Source: AAA164-E04 sp014239995 | GTDB taxonomy: Bacteria; Verrucomicrobiota; Verrucomicrobiia; Limisphaerales; AAA164-E04 | Length of the DNA: 64,000 nt | NCBI GenBank assembly: GCA_029247315.1 | Contig: JAQWLM010000121.1 | Coordinates: 1-64,000 of the forward strand | Direction: 5' to 3' | Part shown: positions 27,540 through 36,512 of the stretch, in pieces | How positions within the stretch are numbered: position 1 is the stretch's first letter | Layout of the letters: the number at the start of each line of letters is the position of its first letter | The notes under the pieces: generated by a model | Told to the model about the DNA's origin: nothing | Seen by the model: the letters and a program-made list of their open reading frames with translations, nothing else | Database searches by the model: none | Made by a program: the position numbers and the translations under genes

Positions 27540-28652
27540 ATGGCATTTATATACAACGAAAACCAGTTGCGGGATATTTCTACCCGGTTTCATATCTATG
27601 GCGAAATCCTGCATGCCGAGGCGTGCAAGATTGGTCACATCAATGAAACCTACACGGCCACCTACGGCCAAGGAGGCAACGAGGTCCGCTATATTCATCA
27701 AAAAATAAACGGGAACGTTTTCAAAAAGCCCGTGCAGGTGATGGAAAATGTAAACCGCGTCACACAGCATATTCGAAAAAAACTGGTGGACATGGGTGAG
27801 GATCATGTCACGCGCAGAGTCCTGATTATCATACCCGCTCGTGATGGAAAATGCTATTACCGTGACCCTGAGGGACATTATTGGCGCACCTTTGTCTTCA
27901 TCGAAAATATTCGCACATACGAATCCGTGGGATCGAGCAACCAGGCCTTCCAGGCAGGTAAAGCATTTGGAAAATTTGTCCATTTCCTGGCGGACATGAA
28001 AAATCCCCGTCTCCACGAGACCATCCCATCCTTCCACAACGTGCGTCAGCGATTCGAAACCTTCCTTGAGGCACTCGATCAGGATCGATTCAACCGTGCC
28101 AGCCCTATCAGCAAGGAAATTGACTTTTTTAAGAGAAAGGAAGGGATCGTTCGAAAACTGGAAAAAGCGATTCAATCTGGAGGCATCCCCGAACGCATCA
28201 CCCATAATGACACGAAATTCAATAATGTGCTCCTCGATATTGAGACTGGCAAGGAACAATGCGTGGTCGACCTGGATACAGTCATGCCCGGGAACATTCT
28301 CTATGATTTCGGGGACATGGTTCGAACAACAACCAGCCCAACCATGGAGGACGAACTGGACCTTAGCAAGGTTCGCGTGCGCATGCCGCTGTTTAAATCC
28401 CTGGCAAAGGGCTACTTGGAAGCAACCCGGGAAATGCTAACCAAAAAAGAAAAACAGATGATCGCTTTCTCGGGAAAATTGATGACCTTCACGATCGGTT
28501 TGCGCTTCCTGACCGATTATTTGTCAGGAGACACTTATTTCAGGGTACACCGGCCTGAACACAATCTGGATCGCACACGGACGCAGATAAAACTCGTCCA
28601 ATCCATTGAACATCAAGAAGAAAAGATGCAAGCCTTTGTAGATGGTCTTTGA
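27540..28652 (+). CDS. NahK-like sugar kinase (APH family)
   Basis: A 370-residue cytoplasmic phosphotransferase of the aminoglycoside-phosphotransferase fold. The N-lobe has GHINETYTATY, matching the GxIN(D/E)T glycine-loop of N-acetylhexosamine 1-kinases, then IHQKINGNVFKKPVQVMENV. The catalytic loop is HNDTKFNNVL (about residues 222-231) and the magnesium site is VDLDTVMPG (about 243-251) followed by YDFGDMVRT. The C-terminal TRTQIKLVQSIEHQEEKM is also shared with that group. These enzymes phosphorylate GlcNAc or GalNAc at C1, in line with breakdown of amino-sugar polymers; related genes are often labelled mucin desulfatase in databases, which is misleading. AGGA lies eight bases before the ATG. 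It stands alone on the plus strand. Confidence 0.85.
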   Translation: MAFIYNENQLRDISTRFHIYGEILHAEACKIGHINETYTATYGQGGNEVRYIHQKINGNVFKKPVQVMENVNRVTQHIRKKLVDMGEDHVTRRVLIIIPARDGKCYYRDPEGHYWRTFVFIENIRTYESVGSSNQAFQAGKAFGKFVHFLADMKNPRLHETIPSFHNVRQRFETFLEALDQDRFNRASPISKEIDFFKRKEGIVRKLEKAIQSGGIPERITHNDTKFNNVLLDIETGKEQCVVDLDTVMPGNILYDFGDMVRTTTSPTMEDELDLSKVRVRMPLFKSLAKGYLEATREMLTKKEKQMIAFSGKLMTFTIGLRFLTDYLSGDTYFRVHRPEHNLDRTRTQIKLVQSIEHQEEKMQAFVDGL

Positions 28653-28829
28653 GTCGTCTTCCTTTTCCATCAAAAACTTGCCTGCAGCGGTAGTATGCAT
28701 GCATGAAAGTCCATGCTGGTCAAATGGCAAGGATTATGCTAGCAATTCACTGAGATAAGGTTTTTCTCACGACTGACGCGAAAGCTGGTTTAAGAGCTTG
28801 ACCGTCCATGCTCACCAAGCCACTGAACT

Positions 28830-31800
28830 ATGGAAACCAGACGCGTCAGGACCACTGATAAGAGTCAGAGGAATCAGGATACATGGCGGCCAACCCCGGC
28901 TTTCAATTACACATTGGGAAGTTGGATTCCCATACTTACCCTTCTTATTTTAAGTAATGGAGCAATACCCGTTTACGCCCAGGATGTTAACCTGCTTGAC
29001 AGTGACCATGATGGGATCACCAACCAGGACGAACTGAGGATCCACCGCACCAATCCATTCAATGCGGATACCGATGAGGATGGGATCCCCGATCCGGAAG
29101 AAATAGAAAATCCAGAGTTGAATCCAGTCAACCCTTCATCTTTCATCCCTAAGCGATTGTTCCTGATGAGTTTCGAAGACATCAAAGGGGGTAATTTTGA
29201 CAAAGTCATCCCCAGAAAAGCTCAGGAAATCGAAATGACAGATGGATGGATTCTCGGTGGAAACCGATTTTCTGAAAAGGATGCGAGCCAACTGAATTTC
29301 CCCTATCGCCAAAAGGATTCGAGCCCCCTGCTCAATGTGAGGGAGGGTTCCATACGGTTGTGGTATCGACCTGACTGGTCCAGCCGCTCTCTGGGAGGCA
29401 AGGGGCCGGGTACATTTGCACGATTGTTGGAGCTGGGTGAAAACTCGTCCAATCAAACCAAGGGTTGGTGGGCACTTTACCTGAATCGTTTCTCAGACCG
29501 GATTCTACTTGCCAGCAAACAAAGAGGATTCGCAGTCCCACAACTTAGCGCTACGATTCAAATGCAGGAGGGACAATGGTATGAGATTGTCCTCACTTAT
29601 ACCTCCACACATTCCAGCATATTCATCAACGGGGAGCGTATCGGAACGGGCCAAGGCATGAGGCAGTATCCTTCTGATGCAGACCGAAATGCCAGCGGGC
29701 TTTGGGTTGGATCGAGTTCCAGCGGCACGTTTCAAGCCAACGGAACCCTCGACGAACTGGAGATCTACAACTACGTTCTTGATGCGGAGACCATTCGTAG
29801 TAACTACGCGATGACTCAGCAGGATAGCGATGGGGATGGATTGACAGATTTCCAGGAAATCCTTGTCTATCTCACAGACCCAAACCAACCAGATTCCGAT
29901 GCGGATGGGGTAAGCGACCTGGTAGAACTCGAGGCGGGCACAGCCCCCGACAACGCAAGCGATTTTCCATCCCTGCGATTGGCATACTTCGACTTCAACA
30001 ATGGAACTTTCAGCGGTGAACGCGGTCAACTTCCCACGCAGACGCGGAATGTGGACTGGATTAGAAGCTGGGACGAGTCAGCGGTCGACATAGGCCCCCC
30101 CGCCCCGTCTTTGTTGTCATATGCCTATCAGGAAGAAGATCTTAGCAACAATTTTAATTTATCGATAGGAACATTCAGCTGCTGGATCGCGCCCAATTGG
30201 AATTCCGGGGTTCCACAGGATGAGGTCGGCCGCCTTCTTGAAATCGGTCAATGGAGCTCAAACGCATCCCACGGCTGGTGGACTCTTCAGTTTAACAAGA
30301 ACCGTGACCAGCTGGATTTTATTACTCAGGGAAAGGGACGATCAACCTTCAACATTTCGCATAAAATCCAATGGCGCTCTGATCGTTGGTATCATCTCAC
30401 CCTCACCTACGGCCTGCTTGAATCAAGGCTCTATATCAACGGTGTGCTGGTCAAGCGGGGAAGCGGCGTGTCCGTCCATCCCTCCCAAGCAACCGCAAAA
30501 CAGTCCGGAATTCTTATTGGAGGATCCACCCAGGGTTTTTTCAACGCCGACGTGCGACTGGATAACCTCGAAACCTACAACTATATCCTCACCGACGAGC
30601 AAACAAAAGACACATTCCTAGCGACCAGGCCAGATCACGATGGAGATGGCATCATTTCTTATGAGGAAAACCTGCTCTACCTGACGGATCCCCTCAATCC
30701 CGACTCAGATTACGATGGTGTCCTCGACGGCCAGGAACTGGATGAGGGAACCGACCCCGGTTATGGGTATGACGGTCAGGCACGTAACCTCGCACTCTTT
30801 ACCTTTGATGAGGCACAGCTCCGTGGAAACAGAAACCAGAAACCGATCGTCAAGGGCTTGGCATCTCAGGTCCCAGGATGGAAAGGCTATGGAGTGCAAC
30901 TTTCCACAGCAAACATGGAGGGCTTTGCCTATGCGGACGTGGAACAGGATGGTTTGCCCAACATCAATGTGCGTCAAGGAAGTGTCCGTTTCTGGTTTCG
31001 CCCTGACTGGAGTTCAGGCCAAGGCCCGGATACCGAGGTTCCCATCATTGAGATGGGTGCAAAATCAGAGGACCGTCGGCACGGCTGGTGGAGCATGCAT
31101 TTCCATCAGAAGGGGCGTCGCATACGTTTGCAGGTGCAGGGCAGGGGGCGCACCTTCACTGGCTTCAATCACCCGATCGAATGGACAGCGGGTGAGTGGC
31201 ATCACGTCGTCGCAACCTACTCCATCGGAGGAAGTGAACTTTGGATCGACGGGGTTCAGGTGGCAACCGGCCTGGGGACCATCGAGTTTCCCAATCTTGA
31301 AGCCAGGGCGGCATCAGGCATGCTGGTAGGGATGCGACCAGAGGCCCCGGAATCGATCAACGGCACTCTGGACGAATTGGCCACCTACAACTTCAAGCTC
31401 TCGCAAGCCCAAATCCTCAGCGACTTTTCCCCCAACCCACCCGATTCAGATCAGGATGGCTTGAGTGATTTGGTTGAATTAACCGTCCATCAAACCGACC
31501 CTAATGACCCTGATACAGATGCAGATGGTATTCCCGATGGAAAGGAAATCATGGACGGCACCAACCCTTTGGACGAAACCGTGTTCGATCCTCAGCGCTT
31601 GAGTCGTTTCACCTTTGATAACGACTCCTTGGCGGGTGAAGAGGGACAGCAACCTCTCCTGGCAAGGCAGACGTCTACTGAATCATCCTTTGCCATGGGT
31701 GGCATGGGATACCGTAGTGAGGATGGCAGTTTGCTCGTCTACAAGACTAAAGAAAATGATGGCCGCTCAAACATCAATCTACGAAAGGGGGCCATTCGAC

Positions 31801-34034
31801 TCTGGCTCAAACCCAACTGGAGCAGCGGAGATCTCGGACACCCCTTCGGATCACGTTTGGTGGAAATCGGCCGGTTCAATGCCAATGGAACGGAGAATGA
31901 TGGTTGGTGGGGACTTTTTTTCAATCAGGATAGATCCAAGCTTTTTTTCGCCTCACAAGGACCAAATACAACTCGGTGGAGCATCTACCTGACGGCTTCC
32001 AATCTCAACTTTGAAAAAAACAAATGGTATGAAATCGAGCTGAACTACGGCCCCAAAACAGTCTATGCCTACGGTGTTCGATCGCCTGAAACCGCACAGT
32101 CTTTTGCCAACAGTTTTCTCTACATTAATGGAAAACGAAAAGGCTCAGGTACTGGAGTCCAACCCAGCGCGCTCCCAAACCAGCGGGCCATGGAGGGAGG
32201 ATTTGCCATCGGAAGCCAACTGGATGGCACGTTAAACGTAGACGCGATGATCGAGGATCTCAATTGCTTCAATTTCCAACAAAACATATGGAATGACAAC
32301 ATCGTCAGGAATCGCGCCTGGTCGGCCGAAACTACCCAGTCGCCACCCTCGGTGCGCCTTGTGCGCCGTGGCAAGGTTTCTGCCAACGGGCTTCTCCCTG
32401 TTTACATTGAGAAACGGATCCTTGGGGAAACAAGTTGGAACATCATGGAGGAAGACTACAGGGAAGACTCCTGGATGGACACGCATGTTTGGAGCGGAGC
32501 AGTCTACGAATATCGCCTGAGAGACATGGATGATGATTCGGCGGATTTTCGCAGGGTGACCCTGACCGTCGCTATCGGCATCCAGCCCGTACACTTCCGG
32601 GGAAACCTGATTCTGGTGAGTGAGGCAGGTATGCCCCAGGCACTGGGAGAGGATTACGACACCTTCATCGCCGATCTGACAGGTGATGGATGGAATGTTA
32701 TCGAACGCACTGCGCAGCGTCATGATGACCAATCCTGGCTGCAAAACGCAGCGGAAATCAGGCGTATTCGGGAAGAGATCAGGAGGATTGTGGAGGCGGA
32801 AGCACCTGGATATCCGCATGTCCTCCTGAACCTGGGACACATTCCCGTGCCGCGTTCGGGACATTCTGCCCATGATGGACATTACGGGATACCGGGAACA
32901 GGTTCGGACCATCGTGGAGCATGGGCTGCGGACAGCTATTATGGAAGTTTGGATGACTCCTTCTGGAAGGATAAAGCCACCAAATTACATACGATCTACC
33001 CACAACTGCAGAACCTCCCCAACGATCAGAAATGGGATGCGGAAGTGCTGCCACGCCATCTGGAAGTTCCGGTGGGTCGCATCGATTTCTCGAATTTGAA
33101 TTCATTCGGACAAGCAGATTTTCTTCAATTAACAGACCACTCCCCCTGGTCTGTTGAAGTCGCCCTCACCCGCCAATATCTGCGCAAAAATCATCGCTAT
33201 CGCCATGGACTCATTGAATCGCATGATCGCATCACCTATTTTAATGGTCTCGGGTTTCTTCCCTACCACAATGGCGAGTATCAGGCAGTGAATCTTGCTG
33301 CAGCAGCTTTTGGCCTGAAGGAAGGGCATGCCATTCCGGGGCGCCCACTTTATACAAAGGCTCCCATCAAGTTTGGATACCATGAAATGAGGGCATTTTC
33401 CGCGGGCATTCAGCATGGTTGGGAGTATGGTAGGGCTGCCAATGGCTACAGCCACTACACCTGGGACTTGGTAAAAGCACAGAATGAGCCACCCGTTCTA
33501 TTCTACATGATGTTTGGCTCCTGGTTTGGTGACTGGAACCTGACGGCAGAGAATTGGCTCAGAGGCGTGCTGGCAACACCCAACTATGGACTGATTTCTG
33601 TTTATCTGCCCAAGTTTTGGAAGTTACAAAAAATGGCCCTTGGTGCCCCCATCGCTGTGGCCATGGCTGAAATGAGCGACCTGACAGACCCATTTCGCGA
33701 GGCACCACGCATGATCAGCATCATGGGTGACCCCACTCTCCGCCTGCACGTGCTATCCCCTCCAAATACGTTGACAGCAAAACGACAGAACACCCAGGTC
33801 CAGCTGGATTGGATCGACTCTCCGGAGCCGGACTGCCGATATTTTGTATACCGCCATCACTCATCCGAGGGATGGCGTTTGCTCAACACCGAAGCTCTGG
33901 AAACCAACGCATTTACCGATGCAGAGCCCATCTTCCTGGAAACGGACTATATGGTCAGGGCTGTTAAAACCCAGATCAGCGGCAGCGGCAGTTATCGCAA
34001 CCTGAGTCAGGGCGTGTTTGTCACCATCCCTTAA
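28830..34034 (+). CDS. Giant secreted LamG/calcium-repeat protein with degenerate C25-like domain
   Basis: A 1734-residue exported protein. A long N-terminus (about 30 polar residues) precedes a hydrophobic signal segment WIPILTLLILSNG. Four units follow, each a thrombospondin-type-3-like calcium segment (DSDGDGLTDFQE..DSDADGVSD, at about 56, 330, 600 and 869) and a LamG jelly-roll domain of about 210 residues with RLWYRPDWSS, GWWxLxFN and WYEIVLTYT patterns. After a beta module (about 1165-1250), residues 1253-1650 resemble gingipain-type C25 peptidases: HVLLNLGHIPVP, VPVGRIDFSN, WLRGVLATPNYGLISVY and MGDPTLRLHV. The expected catalytic Cys aligns with Ser1564 (FGSWFGDWN) and no clear GHG motif is seen. 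A final FN3-like module ends the chain. The gene's stop overlaps that of the convergent CehA-like gene. No ribosome-binding site is evident. Confidence 0.82.
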   Translation: METRRVRTTDKSQRNQDTWRPTPAFNYTLGSWIPILTLLILSNGAIPVYAQDVNLLDSDHDGITNQDELRIHRTNPFNADTDEDGIPDPEEIENPELNPVNPSSFIPKRLFLMSFEDIKGGNFDKVIPRKAQEIEMTDGWILGGNRFSEKDASQLNFPYRQKDSSPLLNVREGSIRLWYRPDWSSRSLGGKGPGTFARLLELGENSSNQTKGWWALYLNRFSDRILLASKQRGFAVPQLSATIQMQEGQWYEIVLTYTSTHSSIFINGERIGTGQGMRQYPSDADRNASGLWVGSSSSGTFQANGTLDELEIYNYVLDAETIRSNYAMTQQDSDGDGLTDFQEILVYLTDPNQPDSDADGVSDLVELEAGTAPDNASDFPSLRLAYFDFNNGTFSGERGQLPTQTRNVDWIRSWDESAVDIGPPAPSLLSYAYQEEDLSNNFNLSIGTFSCWIAPNWNSGVPQDEVGRLLEIGQWSSNASHGWWTLQFNKNRDQLDFITQGKGRSTFNISHKIQWRSDRWYHLTLTYGLLESRLYINGVLVKRGSGVSVHPSQATAKQSGILIGGSTQGFFNADVRLDNLETYNYILTDEQTKDTFLATRPDHDGDGIISYEENLLYLTDPLNPDSDYDGVLDGQELDEGTDPGYGYDGQARNLALFTFDEAQLRGNRNQKPIVKGLASQVPGWKGYGVQLSTANMEGFAYADVEQDGLPNINVRQGSVRFWFRPDWSSGQGPDTEVPIIEMGAKSEDRRHGWWSMHFHQKGRRIRLQVQGRGRTFTGFNHPIEWTAGEWHHVVATYSIGGSELWIDGVQVATGLGTIEFPNLEARAASGMLVGMRPEAPESINGTLDELATYNFKLSQAQILSDFSPNPPDSDQDGLSDLVELTVHQTDPNDPDTDADGIPDGKEIMDGTNPLDETVFDPQRLSRFTFDNDSLAGEEGQQPLLARQTSTESSFAMGGMGYRSEDGSLLVYKTKENDGRSNINLRKGAIRLWLKPNWSSGDLGHPFGSRLVEIGRFNANGTENDGWWGLFFNQDRSKLFFASQGPNTTRWSIYLTASNLNFEKNKWYEIELNYGPKTVYAYGVRSPETAQSFANSFLYINGKRKGSGTGVQPSALPNQRAMEGGFAIGSQLDGTLNVDAMIEDLNCFNFQQNIWNDNIVRNRAWSAETTQSPPSVRLVRRGKVSANGLLPVYIEKRILGETSWNIMEEDYREDSWMDTHVWSGAVYEYRLRDMDDDSADFRRVTLTVAIGIQPVHFRGNLILVSEAGMPQALGEDYDTFIADLTGDGWNVIERTAQRHDDQSWLQNAAEIRRIREEIRRIVEAEAPGYPHVLLNLGHIPVPRSGHSAHDGHYGIPGTGSDHRGAWAADSYYGSLDDSFWKDKATKLHTIYPQLQNLPNDQKWDAEVLPRHLEVPVGRIDFSNLNSFGQADFLQLTDHSPWSVEVALTRQYLRKNHRYRHGLIESHDRITYFNGLGFLPYHNGEYQAVNLAAAAFGLKEGHAIPGRPLYTKAPIKFGYHEMRAFSAGIQHGWEYGRAANGYSHYTWDLVKAQNEPPVLFYMMFGSWFGDWNLTAENWLRGVLATPNYGLISVYLPKFWKLQKMALGAPIAVAMAEMSDLTDPFREAPRMISIMGDPTLRLHVLSPPNTLTAKRQNTQVQLDWIDSPEPDCRYFVYRHHSSEGWRLLNTEALETNAFTDAEPIFLETDYMVRAVKTQISGSGSYRNLSQGVFVTIP
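28995..32280 (+). repeat. Four tandem calcium-repeat + LamG units
   Basis: Coding repeats of about 270 codons each, beginning near 28995, 29820, 30630 and 31437. Every unit starts with an acidic DxDxDG pair of type-3 repeats and continues with a LamG domain sharing the GWW and WS(S/G)G signatures. The fourth LamG is slightly longer. Confidence 0.8.
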
Positions 34035-36358
34035 TCAAACTCGAGTGTGGCGACCTCGCTGCGATCATCGCGACATTCCTTGATGAGTGTTCGATAAGTT
34101 TTTCGAGCATGCTCATAGGCATTCAAGGCGTCCTCCATCTCTCCTTTAGCAATGAAACGCTCCTTGTTCTTCCAGCACTGATCCACTCCCTGCAAGCACC
34201 ATTCAGCACTGCGTCGACTGGCCCTTATGGGTTGATCTTCAACAGTGACAAAAATGGGATTGGTATGTGCACTCGGAAGGATGCGCACAGCAACCCAGCT
34301 GCTGTACTGGATGGGAACACGAAACTCAAGTTCCCGTATTTGACCATCTGCAACGATCTTTTGCACGGAAACCGGGTAACCGTTCAAGACCAGTTCAACG
34401 GGTACCATGCGAGAGTCTCCGACCCTGGCACGCTCGATATGCCAATAAGGTTTCTGCTGATAGGGACGATCCCTCAAGCCGGGAATGGCCACCTCATCGA
34501 GTCGCGCCGCGACCCGCACCTTCACAGTCACATCCTTGCCCTGCTCCAGTTTTAATTCGCTTCCCCTTTCACCCATGGCTCGATTTTCAACCCGAAAGTC
34601 CATCAGGTGACTGTATCCGTCACTCACATAGTTTTTTCCCTGGCGAATACCTTCACACCAGGCTTCGTAATCAAGTCGGCCAGCAAGTTTCACATAACTG
34701 CGTCCTAGGCCAACCCTTTCGCCGTAGATACAGGGAAAATCCGTTTCACCGCTGATACGGGTCCGATAACCAACGTTCAAAGTGTGATACCATATATTGA
34801 GTTCCCACGCATAAGGCGTGTCCACGGTCGAGATAAAATCAACAGCTGGCACCAGTTTACCACTGGGCCCGGGGACTTCATGGGTCACGTCGACGATATA
34901 CTCATTCGCACCAATCCCGTTGAACGGCGGTATTTCATAGTTGGGAAGCGCCGCACTGGCTACCTCAAGTCCCCAACCCGAATGCGCAGGACCCACCAAT
35001 GCACCCTGGGCCTTACCCCATCGAAGCGTATTCAGGCATAAAGTGGGCCAATGATGCTTTGAGTCACCTCCCGGGTACATCTGTTCCTTGAGCCTCAGGA
35101 GGCAAAGGTGACCGGATTGATGTGATCCAAAACCTGAAACTTCAACGTCATACCTCAGGAGGTAGGGATAGACAGAAACCTTGTCGTTCTTGCCAGTAAA
35201 AAACTGCTTTTGATAATCAAAACACGGACCCCAGGTCAGGTTTGCACCTACTTTCAAGTCCTCCCCAATGATGTGGCGAAGCATATCGGGAGCATGCACT
35301 CCCTCGGTTGGGTCGGTGTAGTGCGCGCAGCCTGCAGCGTGGATGTGATGGTCTCCGCTCCAGTAGCCAAAAAGGGAAGGATCGATCCAGCGCGTGACCG
35401 AAAAATCAAGCCGCCTCGTACTGGAGTTGATTGTGATATTACGTGTGACTGGGATGGACTCGGGACCTCGAGCAAAGGTGAAGGTGTAAGTGCCCTCGGG
35501 AAGGCGCAGGATCTCACCGTCCGCTCGATAAATCTGAGGATGGAAGGAAAAATCGGGTGCAAGCCGCTTGGCTTGAGACGGGTAGACGCGCCCCAATGCA
35601 TCTCGAATCTCAAACATTCCCGTAGTGGGGTTGCCTGACTCATCCTTGACGCCCAGTTCAATCTCCGGTGCCGCTCTGCAATGAAAAAGGATATCCACCT
35701 CGTTTCGAAAGCCGAGATCCTGGCTACCCTGTCCGACGTTGAAGGCCATACGAGCCTCTCTTTTCCCTTCGTCCCGGCTGTAAAGTTGAATCAAGCGATA
35801 TTCCAATTCCAGTCCGGAAAGGGTCTTGGTCATGGGTTGTGCATCGTACATCTGCATCTCCATCCAAAGATCTGGAATGGCAGCAGCCGGGGCATTGTGC
35901 AAGCGTCCCGCGTTGAGACTCTCCGCCTTGAGAGACGCAGTAACTCCAGCCTGATTGTTTACTTTCACCAAAAACTGGGTCCATCCGTGCTGTACCAATT
36001 CAGCGTCAGCAGGACCTCGTGCGACCTTGACGCGCATCTCCGGGTTGATCTGGACAAGATAGAGACAGCGTTGATCGAGTATTTCCTGAACTTGCCTTGC
36101 GCCGGACTCGGGATCCGATGCCGCCATGGCAGACCGGAGTGCCGCCTTGTCTTTCCCTTGGAATGGCACTCCGAGATAATCGGTCGCCTCAAGGATTCGT
36201 TTCACCTGCGCTTTGAGGGGCTGCCAGGCAACATCCGAGACGATAGGTGCGGTGGCGGCAATGGTTGTCGATGTTTGCAGGAGAGATAACAGTCCCAGTG
36301 CTAATATAATGCATCCGCCTATTTTACGAAAAGAGTATCGTTTCATGGCCTTTTTCAT
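34031..36358 (-). CDS. Exported CehA/McbA-like PHP-fold protein
   Basis: A 775-residue protein with an N-terminal signal segment (IILALGLLSLLQTSTTIAA). The middle contains a PHP-type metal site, FGYWSGDHHIHAAGC at about residues 331-345, followed by VHAPDMLRHIIGEDLKVGANLTWG, matching the CehA/McbA group of metallo-hydrolases (named after carbaryl hydrolases, but mostly of unknown activity). Further candidates for metal ligands are HSGWG and ETDFPC. Residues 40-330 form a beta-rich N-terminal part with a carboxypeptidase-regulatory-like stretch (LPEGTYTFTFARG), and the last 60 residues look helical, like a TPR (ALNAYEHARKTYRTLI). It is probably a periplasmic or secreted hydrolase of unknown substrate. 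It lies 154 bases behind a sulfatase on the same strand. Confidence 0.78.
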   Translation of the reverse strand: MKKAMKRYSFRKIGGCIILALGLLSLLQTSTTIAATAPIVSDVAWQPLKAQVKRILEATDYLGVPFQGKDKAALRSAMAASDPESGARQVQEILDQRCLYLVQINPEMRVKVARGPADAELVQHGWTQFLVKVNNQAGVTASLKAESLNAGRLHNAPAAAIPDLWMEMQMYDAQPMTKTLSGLELEYRLIQLYSRDEGKREARMAFNVGQGSQDLGFRNEVDILFHCRAAPEIELGVKDESGNPTTGMFEIRDALGRVYPSQAKRLAPDFSFHPQIYRADGEILRLPEGTYTFTFARGPESIPVTRNITINSSTRRLDFSVTRWIDPSLFGYWSGDHHIHAAGCAHYTDPTEGVHAPDMLRHIIGEDLKVGANLTWGPCFDYQKQFFTGKNDKVSVYPYLLRYDVEVSGFGSHQSGHLCLLRLKEQMYPGGDSKHHWPTLCLNTLRWGKAQGALVGPAHSGWGLEVASAALPNYEIPPFNGIGANEYIVDVTHEVPGPSGKLVPAVDFISTVDTPYAWELNIWYHTLNVGYRTRISGETDFPCIYGERVGLGRSYVKLAGRLDYEAWCEGIRQGKNYVSDGYSHLMDFRVENRAMGERGSELKLEQGKDVTVKVRVAARLDEVAIPGLRDRPYQQKPYWHIERARVGDSRMVPVELVLNGYPVSVQKIVADGQIRELEFRVPIQYSSWVAVRILPSAHTNPIFVTVEDQPIRASRRSAEWCLQGVDQCWKNKERFIAKGEMEDALNAYEHARKTYRTLIKECRDDRSEVATLEFD

Positions 36359-36512
36359 GGTGATTCAGCTACCAAGATTAACATGAATGATGTGCTTGTC
36401 ATGGGTTTTCTGTGCCGACAACCGGTAAAGTTGAGATGACACACCCTGGGTTCTACTAGCCCTGAAAACGAGCCACACAGACCGCTAACATTCTAATGAG
36501 CAACGAACAAAA

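Noticed and set aside
27483..28259. 258-codon minus-strand frame
   Set aside because: Antisense shadow of the NahK-like kinase, which has clear catalytic motifs.
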